Shown here: in pieces, positions 1 to 8,463 of the stretch | How the letters are laid out: each line of letters begins with the position of its first letter | Position numbering within the stretch: position 1 is the stretch's first letter | Origin: WTGA01 sp965214055 | Lineage (GTDB): Bacteria; Pseudomonadota; Gammaproteobacteria; Arenicellales; Poriferihabitantaceae | NCBI GenBank assembly: GCA_965214055.1 | Contig: OZ243931.1 | Span: 1,550,001-1,614,000, forward strand | DNA: 64,000 bases | Direction: 5' to 3' | The notes under the pieces: generated by a model | Database searches by the model: none | What the model saw: the letters and a program-made list of their open reading frames with translations, nothing else | What the model was told of the DNA's origin: nothing | Made by a program: the position numbers and the translations under genes

Positions 1-117
1 GCGCAGGATCAGGAATACCCCGACCGGTGGCGCGCCGACCGAGATCGCAATGCAGCCCATCAGTGCGCGCCGCATGAAGCCGAAATCGGCGAAGGGCTGG
101 ACGAGGAGCTCCCACAT
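1..117 (-). CDS. znuB: Metal (zinc-type) ABC transporter permease, N-terminal fragment
   Basis: Reading the minus strand from an ATG at 117, the first 39 codons run off the window edge. They encode the usual N-terminus of ZnuB/MntB-type permeases: a short amphipathic stretch ending in a 'QPFADFGFMRRAL' type motif followed by the first hydrophobic segment. The start overlaps the znuC stop as TGATG, so the two genes are translationally coupled. The permease would form the membrane channel of the importer powered by ZnuC. The rest of the gene lies outside the window; no periplasmic binding protein gene (znuA) is present on this side. Confidence 0.7.
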   Translation of the reverse strand, partial: MWELLVQPFADFGFMRRALMGCIAISVGAPPVGVFLILR

Positions 118-860
118 CACGCCGCGCTTCGCCCGCATATGTGCGGCGGGCCGGCGCAGGCTTCGCACATCTGGCGCGCACGGAACTGGTTTTCGGCCGT
201 CAGCACCTGCGCCGTGGGCCCATGGGCAACGAGTTCGCGCGCCAGCATCAGCGTGCGGGGGAAGTGAGCCCGCACCGTGTCGACGTCGTGCAGGACGGCG
301 AGCACCGTGCGGCCTTCGCCATGCCAGCGCCGCACCACGCCGATCAGGTCCGACACCGTTCTCGCGTCGATTGCCGTAAAGGGCTCGTCAAGCAGGACGA
401 GCCCTGCGTCCTGCAGCAGCAGGCGGGCAAAGAGCGCTCGCTGTATCTGCCCGCCCGACAGCGACCCGATCGGCCGCTTCTCGAACCCTTCGAGGCCGAC
501 CGCGGAAATCGCTTCGGCGACGCGGGCGCGGTGAACAGCCCGCAAGCCCGCAAAGCCGCCAATCTCTCGCCAGAGGCCCATTGCCACGAGGTCGGCGACC
601 GCGATCGGGAAAGATCGGTCGACATCCGATTGCTGCGGCAGGTAGGCGATCTCGCTGCGCGTGAGCCCGCCGAACGCGATCCGGCCTTCGAGCGGGCGGA
701 GTGAGCCGGTCACCCCCTTCAACACCGTGGACTTGCCGGCCCCGTTGGGTCCGACGATGGCGGTCAGGCTGCCCTCGGCGATCTCGCCCTGCAGGCGATG
801 CACGGCCGGTTGCCGGTCGTAGCCGAGGCTCAGGTCCTGAAATTTGAGGGCGTAGGTCAT
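117..860 (-). CDS. znuC: Zinc/manganese-type ABC transporter ATP-binding protein
   Basis: A 247-residue ATPase of the metal-chelate ABC importer family. Visible motifs are Walker A GPNGAGKS (about residue 38), the Q-loop in YLPQQSD, the signature LSGGQ, Walker B LVLLDEP and the switch histidine in VLHDVD. The C-terminus carries a Cys/His-rich tail (CEACAGPPHICG), common in zinc-type family members. It lies between a small membrane ORF upstream (ATGA overlap) and the permease downstream (TGATG overlap), with zur further upstream behind a Zur-box palindrome. The context supports zinc over manganese. The gene is more GC-rich than most of the window. Confidence 0.85.
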   Translation of the reverse strand: MTYALKFQDLSLGYDRQPAVHRLQGEIAEGSLTAIVGPNGAGKSTVLKGVTGSLRPLEGRIAFGGLTRSEIAYLPQQSDVDRSFPIAVADLVAMGLWREIGGFAGLRAVHRARVAEAISAVGLEGFEKRPIGSLSGGQIQRALFARLLLQDAGLVLLDEPFTAIDARTVSDLIGVVRRWHGEGRTVLAVLHDVDTVRAHFPRTLMLARELVAHGPTAQVLTAENQFRARQMCEACAGPPHICGRSAA

Positions 861-991
861 GGCACCCCCGGCATGGACGTCGCCCAGAAGAATGCGCCCC
901 AGAGCGCGGCAACGATCAGGGTCGCACCGGCCAGCCGCGGGCCGGCGCCGAGCGGCAGCAGTCGGATCGACGGGGTGCGCCGCTTCCTCAT
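857..991 (-). CDS. Small predicted single-span membrane protein upstream of znuC
   Basis: A 44-residue ORF with a basic N-terminus (MRKRRTPSIR) and one hydrophobic stretch at about residues 20-38. The start at 991 was chosen because an AGGGGG Shine-Dalgarno lies about 7 nt upstream; a longer frame starts at 1057. Its stop overlaps the znuC start by 4 nt (ATGA), which supports translation as part of the zinc operon. I do not recognise a family. It could be a small accessory subunit of the importer or a chance ORF; only placement, ribosome site and hydrophobicity support it. Confidence 0.4.
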   Translation of the reverse strand: MRKRRTPSIRLLPLGAGPRLAGATLIVAALWGAFFWATSMPGVP

Positions 992-1079
992 GCTGGTGCC
1001 CCCTGTCGAGCGGCGCTCACGTAGCCACGACGGTCCATCTGGATATCGGCTCTCCATGGGTGGACCTCCTCATCTCCGT

Positions 1080-1610
1080 CTACGCCGCGCCGGCTTCTGC
1101 GCATCGCGCGCACATGCCCTGGACCTCGACCATTCGGCGTGTCGCGACGAACCCGAGGACGGCGGCATCCTCGGCAAGCCGTCCTCCGATCTGTGGATCC
1201 TCAAGCTCGACCGATACCCGGCAGCCGCTGCAAATGAAGAAAAGGCAATCGTGGTCACGCTCGGGATGGACGCACGGGACGTAGGCGTTCAGGCTTTCGA
1301 TCCTGGAGACGAGGCCCTGCCCCATCAGGAAGTGAAGCGCCCGGTACACGGTCGGCGGTCCGACCGGACGCGAATCCCTGAGCTTGAGCGCATCGATCAA
1401 CTGGTAGGCGCTCGTCGGCCCACCGCTCGCCCACAGTAGCTCCAGGACACGCCTCCGCAGCTCCGTCATCTGTACGCCGCGTTCCTCGCAAATCGATATT
1501 GCCAGCGCGACCCGTTCGCACGTCGAGTGCTGCCGGCGGCAATCCGGATCGGTGCAGGGCCGGGGTCGGGTTGACGGCTCGGTCATCGCTTGTCTCATCT
1601 TGCGGGGCAT
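1080..1610 (-). CDS. zur: Fur-family zinc uptake regulator Zur
   Basis: Fur-superfamily repressor: an N-terminal winged helix (MTELRRRVLELLW, then SAYQLIDAL and a recognition region around PPTVYRALHFL) and a C-terminal dimerisation/metal domain with HPERDHDCLFFICSGC and a final CARC motif, the paired cysteines of the structural zinc site. The early cysteine/histidine stretch (CTDPDCRRQHSTC) is additional and typical of some Zur proteins. Possible starts are ATG at 1610, 1598 or 1586; none has a strong ribosome site. A perfect palindrome directly upstream indicates autoregulation by zinc. It precedes the ABC transporter genes on the same strand. Confidence 0.85.
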   Translation of the reverse strand: MPRKMRQAMTEPSTRPRPCTDPDCRRQHSTCERVALAISICEERGVQMTELRRRVLELLWASGGPTSAYQLIDALKLRDSRPVGPPTVYRALHFLMGQGLVSRIESLNAYVPCVHPERDHDCLFFICSGCRVSVELEDPQIGGRLAEDAAVLGFVATRRMVEVQGMCARCAEAGAA

Positions 1611-1614
1611 GAAA

Positions 1615-1632
1615 GCAATGTTATAACATTGC
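1615..1632. promoter_or_regulatory. Zur box (perfect 18-bp palindrome)
   Basis: GCAATGTTATAACATTGC reads identically on both strands. It matches the ATGTTATAACAT core of bacterial Zur operators and lies just upstream of every possible zur start, where bound Zur would block transcription of zur and the following transporter genes. Confidence 0.8.
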
Positions 1633-1659
1633 ATTTTGTTTCGCAAGAGAGCCGACACC

Positions 1660-2201
1660 CCTTTTTCTGAGAAATTTGAAAACCGCTGAAACTCGCGTCA
1701 GACGGTAGCATCACGGGAACAAGAAAAATTTAGATGTGTTTTCTGGGAAAAGAAATGCCATTGGCTGTCACTCAAGCACCGCTCGGGCTAAGTGCCGGAT
1801 GCATAACGGCTTTCACCGCCCGACGGTTTGAGCGGTCAGGAAGTGCGATAGCGATGCCCTTCGGCGCGTGGTTTTCACACCCCACACATCAATGCAGCCT
1901 GTCATTGTTGGATCGGACGTCCCAATGAAATCAAAAAGCAGCTTTGTTTTCTGTTCCATATTGATAACGTTTCCGTGTATCGACATCCCCTCATCGTGAA
2001 CCAGCTTTGCGCTCAGGATACAATTTTTCTATATCCGCTTCCGTCTACACAATCGACACTCACTTCCGATTGGAGGCTCATCAAGGAAGCAAAGGTTTGC
2101 CCCAAACTATGATCCCGAAAAGGTCGTCCGGCGAAGGACGAACGGCAGTGAATCTCTTCTATAATATCGGCATGTCTCATATTATCATCGTAAAATCGAG
2201 A
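1660..2201. other. Intergenic stretch without a supportable gene
   Basis: About 540 bp between the zinc locus and the broken HEPN gene. Short ORFs here have no family resemblance or ribosome site. Base composition falls sharply from the GC-rich zinc genes into AT-richer DNA, so the stretch probably contains the boundary between segments of different origin. No repeat, tRNA or integrase was seen. Confidence 0.4.
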
Positions 2202-2826
2202 ATGTCATCAACGAAGGCTGCGGCTACCGAAATCAGAGAGCTAATTCACAGACTCGCTGAGACAATGAATTCAGCACAGGGGGGTTACGAGGTTTGGTAT
2301 ACGCTCGCGGGCAAGGACAAGGGGTATGAATATTATTCGGCAGAGTTGCAGGGGAAGTACTCCGACTTTTTCCAATTCAGTGTGCAACGCACATTTCAAG
2401 GTCATGTTTATTGACATTGCATGCCTTTTTGAGCGTGGCAACAAAAAACCGGGTTTCAACAAGCTGACGAAATTACTAAAGAATGGTGGATACGATAACA
2501 CCGCGAAACGGATAGAGTGTGCGATGTCGCCACACACATGCCTGATCGACAGCATTAGGGGCTTCCGTAACAAACGTATTGCTCACCATGATACGAGTTG
2601 GACCGCAGAACGAATCCTGAAAGAGTACGGAGTTACTCCAAACGGGATAAAGTTACTATTGGAAACCTTCAATGAACTATTGGTGGTGGTATATAAGGGC
2701 GTTGTATGGCCGAATTCCTCTTATCCGATTGCGCGTGCCGGTAGAATCGAGGAAGCCACATTCCGACTGCTTCATGATCTCAGGGATGCTCGGAAACCGG
2801 AGAAGATGACAACATGTTCGCCATGA
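2202..2826 (+). pseudogene. Frameshifted AbiU2-like HEPN-domain gene
   Basis: Two overlapping frames make one protein. The first, from ATG at 2202, encodes about 60 residues (EIRELIHRLAETM ... YSDFFQFSVQ) and stops at 2414. The other frame resumes at about 2385 (HFKVMFIDIACLFERG) and continues to 2826. Joined, they resemble AbiU2/HEPN proteins, including the R-x4-H element RNKRIAH that is the ribonuclease motif of HEPN toxins. One base is gained or lost near 2380-2400. In its present form a full-length product cannot be made without frameshifting. The family includes phage-defence and toxin components; the specific role here is unknown. Confidence 0.55.
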
Positions 2827-2895
2827 CATGCTTTCTCGAAAGTATCCAGATTTTGTCTTGCTCATAGTGTGCCCGAGAATTGTCCTAATAAACCA

Positions 2896-3627
2896 ATGAC
2901 AGAAACTGTACATTCAGGGGAAAGGGTAGTCGGAGTGATCGGGGGTCTTGGACCGGAGGCCACCGTCGATTTTTTCGAGCGGGTTCTCCGTAACACCGAT
3001 GCAAAGTCTGACCAGGAACATCTCCACATTCTCATCGACAATAACCCCAAGGTACCGAACCGGAACCATGCTATTGCCGGAACGGGCCCTTCCCCGGCCG
3101 AAGCATTGGCTTGTAGCGCGGTTCGCCTCGAAAAAGCCGGGGTGGAATTTCTGGTAATGCCATGCAATACCGCCCATGCCTTCCAGGAATTCATCATGTC
3201 TGCGGTCAGCATCCCGTTTATCAGCATCATCGAAGAAACCTGCCTCCACATCAGGGAGTGTTATCCGGGAGTCCGTCAGGTTGGCCTGCTTGCGGTAGAC
3301 GGGTGTCTGGAGGCCGGCCTGTATCGCAAGGCTCTGGAGGAGAGAAAGATTCAGCAAAAGGTGTTACCGGTCCATCGGCAACGGGAGTTTATGGAACTGG
3401 TCTATCAGATCAAGTCTGCCGGGGTGGACCAGGGGGTTCGGGAAGCGATGCTGTCTCTGGCCAATCAACTGGTACAGCAGGGCTGCGACGCCCTTGTTGC
3501 GGGTTGTACAGAAGTTCCCTTAGTCCTCTCTCCTGGCCAGGTATCCGTTCCATTCATCGATTCAACGGAAATCCTGGCAAAACGGACGGTGATGTATGCA
3601 AAAAGACAGGAGGACCGGGAACAATAG
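2896..3627 (+). CDS. Aspartate/glutamate racemase family protein
   Basis: A 243-residue member of the Asp/Glu/hydantoin racemase superfamily. The N-terminal GVIGGLGPEATVDFF motif is typical of aspartate racemases, and both catalytic cysteines are visible in MPCNTAH and AGCTEVPL. These enzymes interconvert L- and D-amino acids by a cofactor-independent two-base mechanism in the cytoplasm. ATG at 2896 was chosen; an in-frame GTG at 2869 would add nine residues. It is followed on the same strand by a PLP aminotransferase and a PLP desulfhydrase-type enzyme, suggesting a short D-amino-acid or sulfonated amino-acid pathway. Exact substrate is not readable. Confidence 0.8.
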   Translation: MTETVHSGERVVGVIGGLGPEATVDFFERVLRNTDAKSDQEHLHILIDNNPKVPNRNHAIAGTGPSPAEALACSAVRLEKAGVEFLVMPCNTAHAFQEFIMSAVSIPFISIIEETCLHIRECYPGVRQVGLLAVDGCLEAGLYRKALEERKIQQKVLPVHRQREFMELVYQIKSAGVDQGVREAMLSLANQLVQQGCDALVAGCTEVPLVLSPGQVSVPFIDSTEILAKRTVMYAKRQEDREQ

Positions 3628-3742
3628 GTGTCCGGCCTGGACCGGCTTCCCGTACAATCTCCCATCGCCATCAATGCCCTGCCCACACGGCTTGGGGTGT
3701 CGAGTAGAATACACGGGCGAATTTCGGTTGCTTCGGCAGTAA

Positions 3743-4948
3743 ATGATCCCAATGAAAAAACAGCCCACCCTGGATATTGACTTAAGCGACCCCGGGAGTC
3801 TGCCCCGGGAATCCATTGACCAGGCCATCGCACTGATGAAGACCGGCCGTCTCCATCGGTACGGTGAATATGCGGGGACGGTGCCCCATGCCACGCTCCT
3901 TGAAGAAGAATTCGCCGAATACCTCGGTTCCCGATTTGCCATTGGCGTAAATTCCGGCGGCAGTGCGATTTTTCTGGGACTGAAAATTGCAGAGGTTCGG
4001 CCCGGGGACCCTGTGCTGGTCAATGCCTTTAACCTGGCACCGGTGCCGGGGGCTATTGAGCACGCGGGGGCAAAGTCGGTACTGGTGGAGATCGACCGGG
4101 ACTACCGGATTAACCTGGATGATTTACGCCGCAAGACGCGGCTCAGCCAAGCGAAAGTATTACTGCTGACCCATATGCGCGGGCATATTGCCGACATGAA
4201 CGAAATCGCTGGTATTTGCGACGAACTGGGGCTTACGCTGGTGGAAGACTGTGCCCACACCATGGGTGCAAAATGGCAGGATACGTTCACCGGGCGGTAC
4301 GGGGCAGTGGGCTGTTTCAGCACCCAGACCTTCAAGCACATCAATTCCGGTGAAGGCGGTATTCTGGTCACCGACGATGAAGACATGGCGGCCAAGGCCA
4401 TCCTGTATTCAGGCAGCTATATGCTGTACGCCCAGCACCGGTGTGCTCCCCCTGCCAGGGTCTTCGAACGGTGGAAAAAGCAGATACCGAACATGAGCCT
4501 GCGCATGTCCAACCTGTCGGCTTGTATATTGCGGCCACAACTGAGGGAAATGGCCAGTCGCGGGGAGTGCTGGAACCGGATCTACGGTTGGCTGGAACAG
4601 CGGTTGAATGCCCTGGACAGGGTGGAAGTGCCGGCCCGAGAGGCCGGGGAATCCTTTGTTGCCAGTTCCATCCAGTTCCATATCCAGGGCCTGACCAGCG
4701 AACAGATGACCCGGTTATCGGACCGGTGTACAAAAAGGGGGGTCGCCATCAAATGGTTCGGACGGCCCGAACCCCAGGGGTATACCAGCCAGTACCATCA
4801 CTGGCAGTACCTGGAGCCCCAGTTATTGCCCCGGACCACCGAAATCCTGCAGACAACCTGCGATCTGCGCATTCCGCTGTCCCTGACGCAGGAGCAATGT
4901 AATACAATCGCCACCATCCTTGAACAGGAAATTTCTGATTTAAACTAA
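3743..4948 (+). CDS. DegT/DnrJ/EryC1-family PLP aminotransferase
   Basis: A 401-residue fold-type I aminotransferase. Family features are the substrate loop NSGGSAIFLGL (about residue 70), VEDCAHTMGA with the PLP-binding aspartate, and the Schiff-base lysine in FSTQTFKHINSGEGG. The family usually transfers an amino group from glutamate or glutamine to keto-sugars, but some members act on other carbonyl compounds. No sugar-nucleotide genes are nearby; its neighbours are a racemase and a cysteate lyase/desulfhydrase-like enzyme, so an amino-acid role is possible. The gap to the next gene is only 23 bp. Confidence 0.8.
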   Translation: MIPMKKQPTLDIDLSDPGSLPRESIDQAIALMKTGRLHRYGEYAGTVPHATLLEEEFAEYLGSRFAIGVNSGGSAIFLGLKIAEVRPGDPVLVNAFNLAPVPGAIEHAGAKSVLVEIDRDYRINLDDLRRKTRLSQAKVLLLTHMRGHIADMNEIAGICDELGLTLVEDCAHTMGAKWQDTFTGRYGAVGCFSTQTFKHINSGEGGILVTDDEDMAAKAILYSGSYMLYAQHRCAPPARVFERWKKQIPNMSLRMSNLSACILRPQLREMASRGECWNRIYGWLEQRLNALDRVEVPAREAGESFVASSIQFHIQGLTSEQMTRLSDRCTKRGVAIKWFGRPEPQGYTSQYHHWQYLEPQLLPRTTEILQTTCDLRIPLSLTQEQCNTIATILEQEISDLN

Positions 4949-4971
4949 CCCTCCAATTACCGAGAAAAGCG

Positions 4972-5979
4972 ATGCATCTATCCCGATTCCCAAGAATAAG
5001 TCTTGCCCATTTGCCCACACCGCTGGAGTATCTTCCCAATCTGAGCCGGACCCTGGGCGGTCCCGATATCTATATCAAACGGGACGATTGTACCGGTCTG
5101 GGTACGGGTGGAAACAAGACCCGGAAGCTGGAGTTTCTGATGGCGGATGCAGTTGAAAACAAGGCGGATGTTGTCATTACCCACGGTGCGGTGCAGTCGA
5201 ACCATGCCCGTCAGACAGCTGCCGCAGCCGCCAAAACGGGGATGGGTTGTTCGATTCTCCTGGAAAACCGGACCGGCTATACAGACCGGGATTACATGGA
5301 GTCCGGCAATGTTTTTCTCGACAGGCTGTTTGGTGCCGAGGTCACGCACTTTCCCAGGGATACCGACATGGACGGTGCCATGGAAGAGAAAGCGGAAAAG
5401 CTCCGCTCCCAGGGCAGGACCCCCTATATCATCCCCGGAGGTGGTTCCAATGCCATTGGGGCGCTGGGATACGTCAACTGCGCGATCGAAACCCTCACCC
5501 AGGCAAACGATATCGGCTTGCGAATCGACCACTTCGTGACGGCCACCGGCAGTGCGGGCACCCAGGCCGGTCTGGTGGTTGGCCTGGAGGCGACGAATTC
5601 GCAAATCCCGCTGCTCGGGATCGGAGTGCGTGCACCGAAAGCCCAGCAGGAAGACAAGGTATACCAGCTGGCCTGTGCCACAGCGGATCATATGGGGATA
5701 CCCGGCTGTGTCGCCCGGGACAAGGTGATTGCAAACTGTGAGTATGTCGGGGACGGCTATGGATTGCCCACGAAAAGCATGGTTGATGCGGTGACCCTGA
5801 TGGCGCAACAGGAAGCCATTCTCATGGACCCGGTCTATTCCGGGAAAGGACTGGCTGGATTGATCGACCTGATTCACCGGGGTGAATACACAAAAGGGCA
5901 GAATCTGGTGTTTCTTCATACAGGCGGCAGTGCAGGGTTATTCGGATATGTGGATGCCTTTCCAAACACTATCAAGTGA
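4972..5979 (+). CDS. D-cysteine desulfhydrase / L-cysteate sulfo-lyase family PLP enzyme
   Basis: A 335-residue fold-type II PLP enzyme of the ACC deaminase/D-cysteine desulfhydrase group. The PLP lysine is in GGNKTRKLEF (about residue 49), followed by GAVQSNHARQTAAAA and a C-terminal HTGGSAGLFGY that binds the cofactor phosphate. The N-terminus (HLSRFPRISLAHLPTPLE) strongly resembles both D-cysteine desulfhydrases and CuyA, which releases sulfite and ammonia from L-cysteate. Sequence alone does not separate these. It lies 23 bp behind the DegT gene and may belong to the same operon; the racemase upstream makes a D-amino-acid substrate reasonable. Confidence 0.8.
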   Translation: MHLSRFPRISLAHLPTPLEYLPNLSRTLGGPDIYIKRDDCTGLGTGGNKTRKLEFLMADAVENKADVVITHGAVQSNHARQTAAAAAKTGMGCSILLENRTGYTDRDYMESGNVFLDRLFGAEVTHFPRDTDMDGAMEEKAEKLRSQGRTPYIIPGGGSNAIGALGYVNCAIETLTQANDIGLRIDHFVTATGSAGTQAGLVVGLEATNSQIPLLGIGVRAPKAQQEDKVYQLACATADHMGIPGCVARDKVIANCEYVGDGYGLPTKSMVDAVTLMAQQEAILMDPVYSGKGLAGLIDLIHRGEYTKGQNLVFLHTGGSAGLFGYVDAFPNTIK

Positions 5980-6093
5980 ATGGGCAGGAACCGAATAAAG
6001 CCCTTCCGGCAAAAAGGGTCGCTGCGAATCCTGATTGTCCAGGATAGCCGGGCTGATCGGGGGATGGGGAATCCCCCCGCCCGGAAATTCGGG

Positions 6094-6720
6094 CTATAGA
6101 AACCGGTACTCCATCAGGGTCAGGTAGAGTTGGCGGGGGTTTTCAAAAACGATCCCGTTCCAGTTTCTTGATATGGCGGCCTGGACGTTGTCGGTGCGGT
6201 CATCAATAAACACGGTTTTTTCGGGCTGCAGGCCAAACCGCCTTTCCGCCAGTTCAAAGATGCGTGGGTCCGGCTTCAGGTATCCGCAATCCCCGGACAG
6301 CAGGACATCGTCAAATTGAGTGAGGAAACCGAATCGCTCCCTTGCCCTTTCAAATTGATCCCGGCTCCAGTTGCCGAGAATGAAAATCCGGTAACCGCGT
6401 TCCCGGAGTTCACCGACGGCAGACACCGACCCGTCAATGGAGCCGACCAGCATTTCATCCCAGCGGGCCGACCAGGCATGAATTTCATCTGCCCAATCGG
6501 GGTGGTTTCGGGCCAGTGTATCGAGCAGGGGACCCATGGGTTCCCCGGTGCTGATCGCATTTTGGACACGGTCGCCAAGGATATTCGAGAAAAATTCGGA
6601 TTGATCCTTCCCCGATTCTCGAAACAGGCCGTCGTATACCGCCATGGTGTTCCATTCAACCAGCACGCCGGCAAGGTCGAAGACGAAGGTGAACTCACGA
6701 TTTGGTTCATTCCAGGGCAT
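6094..6720 (-). CDS. HAD-superfamily (YihX-like) phosphatase
   Basis: A 208-residue HAD subfamily IA hydrolase. Motif I is FDLAGVLVEWN, the form with one nucleophilic aspartate and Gly/Ala in the +2 region typical of YihX-like sugar-phosphate phosphatases; motif II is ILGNWSRD, in which the usual Ser/Thr is glycine; motif III is KPDPRIF and motif IV FIDDRTDN. Expected activity is dephosphorylation of a small metabolite. It is transcribed towards the CuyA-like gene and follows adenosine deaminase with about 90 bp between. Substrate unknown. Confidence 0.8.
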   Translation of the reverse strand: MPWNEPNREFTFVFDLAGVLVEWNTMAVYDGLFRESGKDQSEFFSNILGDRVQNAISTGEPMGPLLDTLARNHPDWADEIHAWSARWDEMLVGSIDGSVSAVGELRERGYRIFILGNWSRDQFERARERFGFLTQFDDVLLSGDCGYLKPDPRIFELAERRFGLQPEKTVFIDDRTDNVQAAISRNWNGIVFENPRQLYLTLMEYRFL

Positions 6721-6809
6721 GCATCCTCCTCGTCGGGTTCACCGGGTCTTTCACAGGGAGGCCGGGGACGCACAGACAGCAGGGCCTCGGTGGCCACCCC
6801 ATCCAGGAC

Positions 6810-7835
6810 TCAGTGGTCGCCGCCCGCTGCGTTTTCAAATTCCGCCACTTCATTCAGAAAAGACTGTTTCTTCGAGGCGGTCAGAAAGGAGGCATTGAAT
6901 GCGTTCTTCATGAGTCCGGCAATCTCACTTTGACTCAATGCAAACGCCTCGGTAATGGCATGGAGATTTTCATTCAGGTAGCCTCCGAAATAAGCCGGGT
7001 CATCGGAGTTCACCGTCGTACAGACCCCGGCATCCATCAGGCGCTTGAGGTTGTGTTCACGCATGTTCCCGAAAACCTTTAACGCCGTGTTGGACAATGG
7101 GCAGACCGTGAGAGGGATTTGGTCATTGACCAGCCGTTTCATTAAACGGTCGTCTTCTTCACAGCGTATGCCATGGTCAATCCGGGAAACATGGAGGCAG
7201 TCCAGGGCGCCCCAGATATACGCCGGCGGGCCTTCTTCACCCGCATGGGCCACGGTGAGAAAACCTTCGGCCCGTGCGCGGTCAAACACCGAAGCAAATT
7301 TTTCCGGTGGGTGACCCAGTTCCGATGAATCCAGTCCGACCGCGATGATGTGATCCTGAAAGGGCAGCGCTCTGTCCAGGGTGGCCATGGCGGCTTCGGC
7401 ACTCAAGTGTCGAAGAAAGCACAGGATCAGCTCTGAACTGATGTCAAGATGGTTCTTGCCGTCTTCCAGTGCTCCGTGAATACCGTTCACAACGGTACCG
7501 AATGAAATTCCGCGGTCCGTGTGGGTTTGCGGATCGAAGAATATTTCCGTATGACGAATGTTTTGTTCCTGGCATTTTTCCAGGTATGCCCAGGTAAGAT
7601 CGTAAAAATCCTGCTCGGTGACCAGGACCGCGGCCCCATTGTAATAAATGTCAAGAAAAGACTGCAGGTCAACGAACCGATAGGCCTGACGCACCGCCTC
7701 CACGGAATCATACGGAAGGCGAATCCGGTTCCGTTTCCCAAGGGTGAACATCAATTCCGGTTCCAGGGAACCTTCAATATGCAGATGCAGCTCGGCTTTG
7801 GGAATTCCCCGGATAAACTCCCGATGACTAGACAC
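6810..7835 (-). CDS. add: Adenosine deaminase family protein
   Basis: A 341-residue amidohydrolase. The zinc-binding HxH is in PKAELHLHIEGSL, the later histidine and catalytic glutamate in VAHAGEEG, the HGI motif in RIDHGIRC, and the final metal aspartate in TTVNSDDPAYF. It would convert adenosine (or adenine, since some members are adenine deaminases) to the hypoxanthine form with ammonia release. A GTG start at 7835, with AGGGGA 10 nt upstream, avoids the implausible full overlap with the DUF1330 gene caused by the ATG at 7961. It fits the nitrogen-salvage character of the region. Confidence 0.85.
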   Translation of the reverse strand: MSSHREFIRGIPKAELHLHIEGSLEPELMFTLGKRNRIRLPYDSVEAVRQAYRFVDLQSFLDIYYNGAAVLVTEQDFYDLTWAYLEKCQEQNIRHTEIFFDPQTHTDRGISFGTVVNGIHGALEDGKNHLDISSELILCFLRHLSAEAAMATLDRALPFQDHIIAVGLDSSELGHPPEKFASVFDRARAEGFLTVAHAGEEGPPAYIWGALDCLHVSRIDHGIRCEEDDRLMKRLVNDQIPLTVCPLSNTALKVFGNMREHNLKRLMDAGVCTTVNSDDPAYFGGYLNENLHAITEAFALSQSEIAGLMKNAFNASFLTASKKQSFLNEVAEFENAAGGDH

Positions 7836-7873
7836 GGCCCGGCTGTCCCCTGTCAAAACCGTGATGGCACATG

Positions 7874-8161
7874 TCAAACACCCTCGACGACGAACATGTT
7901 GGTTTCTGCCGCGGCGTGCCGCAGGGCCCGGGCATCCCGATATTCGTCCGAGTTCAGCCACGCTTTCGCACGTTCAGCATTTTCAAATTCGATAACCACG
8001 AACCGGGCAGGCAAACGGTCGCCTTCCAACCGTTCGGTATGACCGCCCCGGACCAGGAACTTCCCTCCGTAAACCTCCAGAGTGGGCGGCACCATCACCC
8101 GGTAGTCCTGGAATTTTTCAGGGTCTTTGACGGTTACTTCGACGACGATGTATGCAGACAT
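7874..8161 (-). CDS. DUF1330 family protein
   Basis: A 95-residue dimeric alpha-beta barrel protein of the DUF1330 family. The start MSAYIVVEVTVKDPEKFQDY and the later FVVIEFENAERAKAWLNSDEY match the family pattern. Function is not established. It is co-directional with and overlaps by 28 bp the nitrile hydratase accessory gene upstream, and lies 38 bp before adenosine deaminase, so the three are probably co-transcribed. Confidence 0.8.
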   Translation of the reverse strand: MSAYIVVEVTVKDPEKFQDYRVMVPPTLEVYGGKFLVRGGHTERLEGDRLPARFVVIEFENAERAKAWLNSDEYRDARALRHAAAETNMFVVEGV

Positions 8162-8463
8162 GATGGATTCCCGGGAGAAACTGGGGAGGGATGGTTTTCT
8201 TCACTGGCATGCAGGGATTTCTTTTTCTCCAGCATGTCTTCCAGCGTGTTCAGCCAGATGAGGTAGTAGTCATGGTTATTGGTCACTTCCTGATCCCGTT
8301 CAAATTCACGACTGTTTTTTGAAAACAATTCGGCCCATTCTTTCCATGCAAAAAGCCCCGATTGGTGGAGACCGATGACCAGGGCAAAAGCCTTTGCCTG
8401 CCAGGGCGCATCAAAAACGGGACCCTCCTCTGGCAGCGGTGATCTGTCCCGTAAATTCTGCAT
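8134..8463 (-). CDS. Nitrile hydratase accessory protein
   Basis: A 109-residue protein with the recognisable core EEGPVFDAPWQAKAFALVIGLHQSGLFAWKEW followed by YYLIWLNTLEDMLEKK, the pattern of nitrile hydratase accessory/activator proteins (also similar to the beta-subunit N-terminal fold). Such proteins help insert cobalt into, and activate, the alpha subunit. Normally it directly follows nthA-nthB. Here it is separated from nthB by about 1.2 kb holding an RHH/RelE toxin-antitoxin module. The C-terminal 25 residues overlap the DUF1330 start and may be an extension from mutation of the original stop. Confidence 0.75.
   Translation of the reverse strand: MQNLRDRSPLPEEGPVFDAPWQAKAFALVIGLHQSGLFAWKEWAELFSKNSREFERDQEVTNNHDYYLIWLNTLEDMLEKKKSLHASEENHPSPVSPGNPSCLHTSSSK

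Noticed and set aside
1734..1928. 64-codon plus-strand ORF
   Set aside because: No recognised family, no ribosome site and located in a composition transition zone.
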